DNA from: Branchiostoma floridae
Taxonomy: Eukaryota; Chordata; Leptocardii; Amphioxiformes; Branchiostomatidae
NCBI RefSeq assembly: GCF_000003815.2
Contig: NC_049982.1
Location: forward strand, 19,534,953-19,598,952
Length of the DNA stretch: 64,000 nucleotides
Direction: 5' to 3'
The notes below the pieces were generated by a model, which searched no databases, was not told the DNA's origin, and worked only from the letters and a program-made list of their open reading frames with translations. Shown one piece after another: positions 21,801-64,000 of the stretch. Position 1 is the first letter of the stretch, and each line of letters begins with the position of its first letter. Position numbers and translations under genes: made by a program.

Positions 21801-24049
21801 AGAAGCACTGCTCAGCACGCTTTCTGTGTCTCCGTAGTTGCTGTCCGACTTGGTCAGCTCTCTCTTCTTGACCTGCATGACCTGCTGTAGCTTAACTGCG
21901 TCCTTGTAGATGCGAGACCCTGTCATGTTGTACTGTTTGGCATTCTCAAACATCAGGGTAAAGTCAGCTTCCAGGTGGTCGAGGGTCTCGTACAGCCCCT
22001 GCTTAATGTTGCTTCTGATTTTCAACATGGACATAGGATGTTTGATCTCCTGGTAGTAGTCAGGGTACGCCTTCTTGGATGGGAGCTTGAGAAATGGCTC
22101 GGACAGACACATCCCTTGCCCAGTGGAGTACCCTCTGACGTGGTCGTACAGTGCCAGGAATGTGTTTCCCTCCTCGTACATGGAGCTGTCTGCTTCCGAC
22201 TCTTCCTCGTACTCCGTGATTGACACGCGCTCGCTAGCTTCACTCTGATCCTCCTCCTCTGATGAGTACTGCAGGGCTGCAGTGATCGCCGACAGCCGGC
22301 TGCTCAGTCCTGACCTACCACTCCTCCGACTAGATCTGTCCGAACTCCTGACTCCTACAGGCTCTCCCTCAAGCTCTGCCTTCTTCAGTGAGAAAATCTT
22401 CTTCAGTGCCACAGCATCTTTGTAGACAAGTGATCCTGGCTCATTGAAGGTTTTGGCATTCCTTACCATTAGGCTAATGTCCCTCTCCATGTCTGCGAGT
22501 GTGTTGTACACATTTCTCTTGATCTTACGAGCAACCATCGTCAGATCCATGGGATCCTTGATGATCTTGTAATACTCTGGAAATTCTGAGCGCACTGGCA
22601 GCTTCTGGAATAGGAATGACATAGCTCTGCCTGTTGGGTCAGTGGCATCAGCCATGGCTACGAAGAGCTGTTCGTATGGATTCTCGGTATCTGCTGCAAA
22701 GGGAGGGAAGTCGATCTCTTCCTGATCCTCCCCTTCAATATCCTCCTCTTCCTCCTCCTCCTCTGTTGTTTCATCCATCTCCTCCCTTCTCCTCTTTGCC
22801 TTTCCCTCCAGTGTGTCCCCGCTGATGCCCCCATGGACCTCGTGCAGAATTTCATCTCGGGCCTCCACGTAGATTTCCCACAGGGCGCTGGCATCGTTGT
22901 ACTGCTGGCTACCCTGTGGGTAGTACCTCTTTGCGTTGTTCACGAGAAGATCCACGTCAGCAGTGAAGTCCTGCAGGGTGCGGTACTCGTCCGTTCTGAT
23001 TCGCTGCTGAATCCTGAGCATGTCGATGGGGGTGTCCACAGCTTCGTAGAAGTCAGGAGCATTGCGACGGTTTGGAGCACGGATGAATGGATCACACAGC
23101 AGGCGGCCATTTTCATCCCTATGGTTGCGTATGATGTCATACAGGTCTTGGATGACCTCACCTGTGGAAGGGAGAGAGAATATAAAACGAGATTAGGAAT
23201 GATTACCAAGATTTTAGCACTATAGCAGTCAGTACAGTTTATAGCTATACTGTAGCAAATTACATAGAATAAGTCCCTGGCCTAGGCACTTAGGCTGGCA
23301 GGCAGGCAGAAAATGACATGTATTTAGATTACATTTTGTCAACTAACTCCAGGGAGACAATCAGTTAGTTTTTGGAGATTTTCATAGATACAATGGTTAT
23401 TTTTAGAAGACATGCAAGACCAGTAGATACAAGTAGAATGCACACTACACACCACAGGAAAGCTACAAAAGTGACCTACCAATCCTAGGATAGGCTAGCA
23501 GAGAGAAGATAGAAGGCATTGTTTAGGGCAAACAGATTATGGACAATAATATCAATGTCAACAGACAAACAAACATTGCCACCAGATTCTGCACATAACA
23601 TACATGTCTTCATTGCATAATGACACAACAAGCCAGTCAGTGCCATAGAGAAATGAACATTACACCAATGAGGTCTTTTCAACATGTTACATTAGGTTCT
23701 AGATGCCCACACCCTCAATTCTTTGCTCCATCTACAAGCAATAGCACAGCTTCATATGACCTACGGTTACATTTAGTAGTAGTTTACTGTAGCAGGTACA
23801 CTGTAATATATACACAGCACCGTGCACTGCGTGCAGAGAACCTTGACTCAAGCCTACGTCTTGCGGATAAAATCAAGAAATAGACATAAAAAACAAGAAC
23901 AACAGCAATAGTCCAGTGATCTGCACAAACTTACAGGTACCTGTATCAATAGATGGAGCAGATTTCCTGCGAGTCTTCATGGAAGGACCCATATCCTCCT
24001 CCAGCCGTACATCCATCCCCACAGAGCTAGACCTCCTTCTCTTAGCCAT
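15842..24049 (-). CDS. PBRM1: Polybromo-1 (BAF180), PBAF chromatin-remodelling subunit
   Basis: Seven exons on the minus strand: 23935-24049, 18663-23161, 18220-18298, 17908-17993, 17118-17288, 16186-16335 and 15842-16048, all phase-consistent; 1768 residues, slightly longer than the human protein. It has six bromodomains (roughly 42-150, 195-305, 375-480, 530-635, 670-775, 785-900), two BAH domains (~955-1084, ~1155-1282), an HMG box (~1342-1398) and two C2H2-type fingers (1433-1458, 1470-1500), then a Pro/Gln-rich tail and a conserved C-terminal helical segment. Bromodomains 2-5 keep the acetyl-lysine-binding Asn (FN/YN), whereas 1 and 6 do not. In the PBAF SWI/SNF complex it reads acetylated histones. 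Nearly all domains come from one 4.5 kb exon. The first exon donor has two in-phase choices (GGT or GTAAGT), differing by two residues. Confidence 0.96.
17530..17610 (+). mobile_element. Non-LTR retroelement 3' tail with TTA microsatellite
   Basis: A short segment ending in GTGCAATAAAGGCTATTATT and continuing as TTA triplets looks like the 3' end of a LINE or LINE-mobilised SINE. Only the tail is recognisable. It lies in a PBRM1 intron, antisense to that gene. Confidence 0.5.
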
Positions 24050-24688
24050 AACTGCCAGTTAAGGTTTGCACTTGGACGTGATCAGAAGTGGACTGGTGGG
24101 TGAACTTGAGTAGCTGGATACTACTGGGTAACAACAAGTACAGGTGATTAGATAGTCAGTTCACATTGCTACAAAGAAGTGAGGCACTTTGTCCTGTATT
24201 ATCTAGAAGTAGAAAGAAGAGCAGAAAATGTCGAGATATGAATGAAAACAAAAGACTGCTTCTGTACTAAATGGTATCGCTAGAGGGAAACAAATTATAA
24301 GAAGGCAATGATTTATGTACTTCTTCTTCATGTACTTCGTCTTTATCATAAATCTTAAAACTAACATCCTCCGCACTGACAGCACAGTGCATATTTTCAT
24401 CGTATTCATTTGAGACGAGACATCACTGAAAATGAGTACGTCCTATTGTCTTTCCGAACACGCTTCGCCCCCCCCCCCCCATAATTGCCAAAATATCAAC
24501 CCTTGATTTTAAGACATATCTCCCACTCTGACACAAGATCTTTGCTCTCCTTATGTTCACTGTTTCCTCACCTTACAGAATAAGTCGACTTTGCATTCAC
24601 ACCTTCCTCAGTGCGTCCACTAGCCGAGGAAAACTTGGCGGTGTTTTTGTTTTATTTCCCTCGGCCCGGCCATTCCCTCCAACAAATT

Positions 24689-24698
24689 ACGCATGCGC
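24689..24698. promoter_or_regulatory. NRF1-like site
   Basis: ACGCATGCGC differs by one base from the palindromic NRF1 consensus GCGCATGCGC. NRF1 sites are common in TATA-less bidirectional promoters. Confidence 0.5.
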
Positions 24699-24772
24699 TC
24701 ACAAAGTTAACCTCTGACCTCCATATTTGTAAATAGCCTTCTGGGAAAGCATTACTGTTGCTAAGGCGGATA

Positions 24773-24786
24773 GTTTACGTAGCAAC
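24773..24786 (+). promoter_or_regulatory. RFX X-box-like site
   Basis: GTTTACGTAGCAAC matches 12 of 14 positions of the GTHNYYATRRNAAC X-box; its right half, AGCAAC, is perfect. A reverse half-site (GTTGCTA) is 16 bp upstream at 24757. It lies 344 bp before the CFAP46 start codon. RFX factors control ciliary genes, which fits the downstream gene. Confidence 0.6.
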
Positions 24787-24992
24787 CAAAATTGGATCAA
24801 TCCGCTGAGACTATCTTTCACTAGGATTTCATCATATCATCATAAAAAATGGTAGAATGTACATAAACAAGATCAAAATAAAATGACGATATTCTACACC
24901 AAAATGAGTCGTACAGTAAGAAACAGGCGTAGGCATAAACGAAGAACTATTTTGTACATATATCACGATCTTGTGGTGTAAAACGTCACTTC

Positions 24993-25008
24993 AAAATGGC
25001 GGCCATTT
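24993..25008. promoter_or_regulatory. Palindromic YY1-like element
   Basis: AAAATGGCGGCCATTT contains the YY1 core ATGGCGGC on the plus strand and GCCAT reading the other way. It sits 122 bp upstream of the CFAP46 start codon, a usual distance for YY1 around transcription starts. Confidence 0.5.
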
Positions 25009-25129
25009 AGAACTTGGTGGTGAAGTAGCCCGCCAAGTTTGTTTCAATCTATTGGTCTAACACTACGAGAGTGATCGACGAGTGATAGGTGGTGCATGAT
25101 AGGTGTATAGGACACGGGGATCAGCGAGA

Positions 25130-60449
<35,320 letters not shown>

Positions 60450-61365
60450 CTCCTGCCTGGCATTATCAACAAGGAAATAATAGCAAAGATAAAGTCTTAA
60501 ATCTTATTAAGGCGTTCTTCATTTGTTAGTGGTGCAGTCACTTCAACCTACGTGTGCATGGGATGTTTTTTCTTTGAAATGTTGGGAATCTGTTAGTGGG
60601 TTTACCAGTGATTAAGGCTTCCAATGTGAGCAGCTTGTATGTCAGTGATGATTTACTTAATCTAAACTCTTGTCAGAAAAATAGCACTTAAACTGTTAAT
60701 CATTCCATTATCATAGTGACATGCTTTGTTGGTTTGTTTGTAAATGGCCCTTTGGAGGACATATGTACCAGAAGACTGTGGTCATTTTTACGTTTGCATA
60801 AAATTTCAGAGCACTATATATATATCCAATACAACAATAAAATATGTACAACATTGAATGGAGTTCATTTTTGCCATTTTTGGTTTTGTAATTACTACTT
60901 AAGGTCCAATATGAATTATTTGATGAAGCAATAATACATAGCTTTGTTTAAATTTGCACAGTATTTAAAGTCACAAGCAGCCACAAATCATGAGAAGGGT
61001 TGTTTCATCATCAACTTGATGTAGGTTGTTTTTTTAGATACCTGCTATAGGGGTCACTGCTATGGTAGTCCAGGTAGAGGTAACTTCAACTCAGGTCGAA
61101 CATGATGTTTTTTCAAGTTATAGAAGTAGTGCAATGCTGCTTTTCTTCTCCTCTCATTGTTAGCCAACCACAAAGGTCACCCCTACTCCTCTTGGTGAGT
61201 TTATTGATTTCCTATACAAGCACAGGTTTTATGTGTGTAGCTACCCATATACAGGCTTTACATCCTAGATTCGTGTTTGAGTGTAATTTATATATGTTGG
61301 GTGGAAAATTGTATTGAAGCACAAGAGGAGAGTAATACAGTCTACTGGCAGTTTTTCTGCCTCTT

Positions 61366-61425
61366 GGGATTCGAACCCAGGCCCACCCGACCACCCCAAC
61401 GCAATAACCACTAACTAGGCTAAAA
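61366..61425 (-). mobile_element. tRNA-derived SINE head
   Basis: Minus strand: AGCCTAGTTAGTGGTTA (A-box-like), then TGGGTTCGAATCCC (B box) about 40 bp downstream. The ends do not form a tRNA acceptor stem, so it is a SINE promoter rather than a tRNA gene. Confidence 0.5.
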
Positions 61426-61624
61426 GGTCCGGCTGACTAGACTGGTGGCACTTGAACCCCACTGTTACAGCATGTAGGTGATATGATTTGTAGGAGTGGC
61501 ATGTTATATGTTGTTATTGAGTGCTATTTATATCAGGGAGTTCTCACTATATTTACTAGTCGTAATTAAATTCTCTGAGTCACTTTTTTTTAATAGCAGT
61601 ACTAAAAACCCCCTCGCACCAGAC

Positions 61625-61724
61625 NNNNNNNNNNNNNNNNNNNNNNNNNNNNNNNNNNNNNNNNNNNNNNNNNNNNNNNNNNNNNNNNNNNNNNNNNNNN
61701 NNNNNNNNNNNNNNNNNNNNNNNN
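61625..61724. other. Assembly gap (100 N)
   Basis: Exactly 100 undetermined bases, the conventional size for a gap of unknown length. Open frames across it are meaningless. Confidence 0.99.
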
Positions 61725-61982
61725 TTCTGAATGTTTTACATTTGCCCATACATGGTATACCTGGACAGTGTGTGATGCAATATTTGCATTGTGACTTCAA
61801 GAAACAGGCAAGAGAAAACAACTTAAATGTTGTATAACGACCGTGGCTCCTGACTAGTTCTTGTGGAGAGTTAACTGAAGATGCCTATGTGAGAAGACAT
61901 ATCTGTGGCAGCGTTGTTGAATATGTGTCTCTTGACACTTTCGTTGCCAAGCATGAAGTTAGATTGTCTATAGGTGAGACGA

Positions 61983-62031
61983 TGACGTCATGGGAATCCC
62001 CGCCCACTAGCAATCTGCAGAAAGTCACGTG
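61983..62031. promoter_or_regulatory. CRE, kappaB, GC-box and E-box cluster
   Basis: TGACGTCA (61983-61990) is a full CRE. GGGAATCCCC (61992-62001) fits the kappaB consensus GGGRNWYYCC. CCCCGCCC (61998-62005) is a GC box, and CACGTG (62026-62031) an E-box. All four lie within 50 bp, about 90-140 bp upstream of the ATG of a signal-peptide gene. Confidence 0.5.
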
Positions 62032-62121
62032 TACGAGCCTGAGGTGCGCAGTTAACTTTAACACTTGCACAAAGCACGTCTCGTCTTGCTGAAAACTTGT
62101 ACTCCAAAACTTTTCAAAGAC

Positions 62122-63901
62122 ATGCTGAAGTGGTCTAAACAGGTGAGTACAACTTAGTTTGCCACTTCGAATTTGAATATTCTTGTATGATGTTTAGTTT
62201 GGCTGCTGAGAACCGGCGACTGTACACACGAATGTTTGATAAAACTGCTTTCATCTGAGAATGGCATGGTCTGAACTTTTAACCCTTCACTTTAAAGTTG
62301 ATCAGGTTCTACAAGTTATACGTTGTATACGTGAACATAGCTAACAGAAAAGCGCTTTTTTCGTGCTGTTAACGCTGCATGCCTGTCAGAGTTATTTACC
62401 ATTCACTAGACCTTTAAATGGAATTTGGTACGACAAAAGGCATTTTCCACACGAAATAGATGTCGACATGGAAATGTACTTACATCGTTGAATTTTGAAC
62501 AAAAAGATTCTATTATTCACTTTTTCAGGCAAGAATGTGTTGGTGGGTTCTTCTTGGGCTTAGCGTCTTTATTTTACCTGCTGGAAGTGTAAGTATTGTC
62601 CCCTCGCTGACCCCGGAAATAACACTGATTAAAAGGAAATGTGTACATGCGTCAATACGTGTTGAGCTTGTGTAGCTTGGGACCAACCAAGAAGGATCGT
62701 ATGAGGGCTGTCTATTAAAATTGGTAGCCATTTGTTAGGCCAGCGCTTCATGTATTTTTAAGTTTTGACAACCTTTATGTGCAATTATTCCCGTTGATTG
62801 TTCTTCCGACGTCTTCACTTTATTTCATCAAGTTTTACAGATATACGGACCTCTTGGTTTGTCCCTTAAATGTCGTCATATCCCCCCACTCCTGATAACA
62901 CGCGCAGGTGTAAAGGCGTACAGGATACCGTGTTAATGATTAAACATGTGTGGACGGATTATGTTGCTAAATAGTTGAGGACCATGACACTTGCTGGACT
63001 GTTATATAACACTTACGGGCTCTGCTAAAGTATTAAGTGATCAAAACGTAGCTATAGTGACAGAAAAAAATGTTCTGGAAAATTGTACAAACCAGACCGT
63101 CGATTGTGGCACCAAGCAACATTAGAATTGTTTCTAGGTCACAATACCAAAATATGCATCCAGATGATGCAATATTTTGAAACCTTTTTCGTCAATCAGC
63201 AATTCTGTGTTATTGATCAGGTAACTGGTACAGAAGCAAAGAGCATCTGGTGGTATTTTAAAAGTTGGAATACGGAATATGTACTAGCGTTAAATATGTG
63301 AAGGATTCCACTCACCTCGTGAGCGCCATGAACATCGCTCATTCAAAATTTAATGGCTGACATAAAGTTGAGGTAAAAAGAGGAAGTAAAACCATAGTTG
63401 CCTCTAATTGTGTTTGCACAACCAGTGACTCATCATGGTACTACGTATATTTCTTTCATCGTCTACGAGCTGCCAGAGTAAACATAATTGTTATTCGCGA
63501 TCGACACGACACAATATAGATATTGATTTAAACAGCAATGTCCCAGACTGCATGTACGTCTTGACATATTGTGCCTGGAGAGATCATGGTTATCGTGCGG
63601 AAGGTCGAAAGTTCGACGCTCGTTCATTTTTATTGACCATATCTTTTTCTGTCACTTCATATTTCCGAAGAATAAGCACCAACAGAAAGTATTCTTCTGC
63701 CTGCAGACTCTAAAATGATTCAAAATCAATGCACCTAGGTTCATGACGACGCCGTCGACACAACAACCATCAAGATGGAGGGACAGGGATCAGACAATGG
63801 TCCTCTGTTCCCGCCATCCTTTGCTCCAGCACCAGGGCCAATACCCTTGCCGACTTCTGGCATTGCTATGATCACCAAACCCCGGGCTTTCGTGCCCAAT
63901 G
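62122..63901 (+). CDS. N-terminal exons of a secreted or membrane protein (partial, continues off the right edge)
   Basis: Three phase-consistent exons: 62122-62142 (7 codons), 62529-62588 (20 codons) and 63739-63901 (ends phase 1 at GTAGGA). The first 27 residues have a basic start and a hydrophobic core (WWVLLGLSVFILPAG), a typical cleavable signal peptide with likely cleavage after PAGS. The visible mature part is acidic at first, then Pro/Ala-rich (FPPSFAPAPGPIPLP), followed by MITKPRAFVPN, and contains no recognisable fold. The upstream CRE/kappaB/E-box cluster hints at inducible expression. I do not recognise the protein. Confidence 0.6.
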
Positions 63902-64000
63902 GTAGGAACAACATCATTTTTTCACTGGGAATGGAATGAACGTTTTTCGGAGCAAGAAATGAGAGAGTCGAAAGCCCACCTAATCGCACTATTAAACAAC

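Larger units (their letters stand above)
24050..25129. promoter_or_regulatory. Head-to-head promoter region of PBRM1 and CFAP46
   Basis: Start codons of the two divergent genes are 1080 bp apart. The interval holds an NRF1-like site (24689), an X-box-like site (24773) and a YY1-like palindrome (24993), plus a C homopolymer near 24470. No TATA box is evident near either start. No coding sequence is seen. Confidence 0.7.
60450..62121. other. Intergenic region between CFAP46 and the secreted-protein gene
   Basis: It contains the CFAP46 3' untranslated region (candidate AATAAA at 60836-60841), a SINE head (61366-61425), an assembly gap (61625-61724) and, near its right end, a cluster of promoter-like motifs. 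I see no coding exon. Confidence 0.6.

Noticed and set aside
18777-22894. Several open frames of 60-164 codons antisense or out of frame to PBRM1
   Set aside because: They overlap a highly conserved 4.5 kb coding exon and are shadow frames.
61366-61425. Functional tRNA gene
   Set aside because: A and B boxes are present but no acceptor stem; annotated as a SINE head.
61496-61837. Open frames spanning the run of N
   Set aside because: They exist only because undetermined bases contain no stop codon.

Overview
The window reads as nuclear DNA of an invertebrate deuterostome, most likely a cephalochordate (amphioxus, Branchiostoma). The genes are dense in short GT-AG introns and unmistakably metazoan (Polybromo-1, CFAP46). 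The window also carries a cellular RNA-dependent RNA polymerase of the QDE-1/EGO-1 type, which among chordates is known from amphioxus. Short terminal-inverted-repeat elements, tRNA-derived SINEs and minisatellites fill the introns. Species is an inference; gene identities rest on reading the translated exons.

Layout, left to right. (1) 1-788: a probable first exon of a minus-strand membrane-anchored protein leaving the window. (2) 2510-3854, minus: a complete three-exon, 206-residue AAA_28/TTD14-type P-loop NTPase. (3) 5367-14703, plus: the most striking gene, 15 exons and 1788 residues with all splice phases consistent. It fuses an N-terminal RdRP (catalytic DLDGD at 492-496), a large unidentified middle region, a complete UPF1-like superfamily-1 helicase, and a C-terminal RG-rich tail that appears only when the last intron is spliced. 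(4) 15842-24049, minus: Polybromo-1 (PBRM1/BAF180), 7 exons, 1768 residues. (5) 25130-60449, plus: CFAP46 (TTC40), traced end to end as 63 phase-consistent exons, 2837 residues. (6) 62122 to the right edge, plus: the first three exons of a signal-peptide protein whose upstream DNA has CRE, kappaB, GC-box and E-box matches.

PBRM1 and CFAP46 are head-to-head over a 1.08 kb interval with an RFX X-box-like site, an NRF1-like site and a YY1-like palindrome, fitting one housekeeping chromatin gene and one ciliary gene. The NTPase and RdRP-helicase genes are also divergent, over 1.5 kb. RdRP-helicase and PBRM1 are convergent, with about 1.1 kb between stop codons.

Two MITE families are present in two copies each (1350/28454 and 31762/58331). 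Single elements with target-site duplications sit in introns of CFAP46 (30290-31524, 41169-41515) and of the RdRP gene (12940-13110). The 1.5 kb intron between two helicase exons holds two fold-back palindromes and an exact 80 bp direct repeat. There is one 100 bp assembly gap at 61625-61724.
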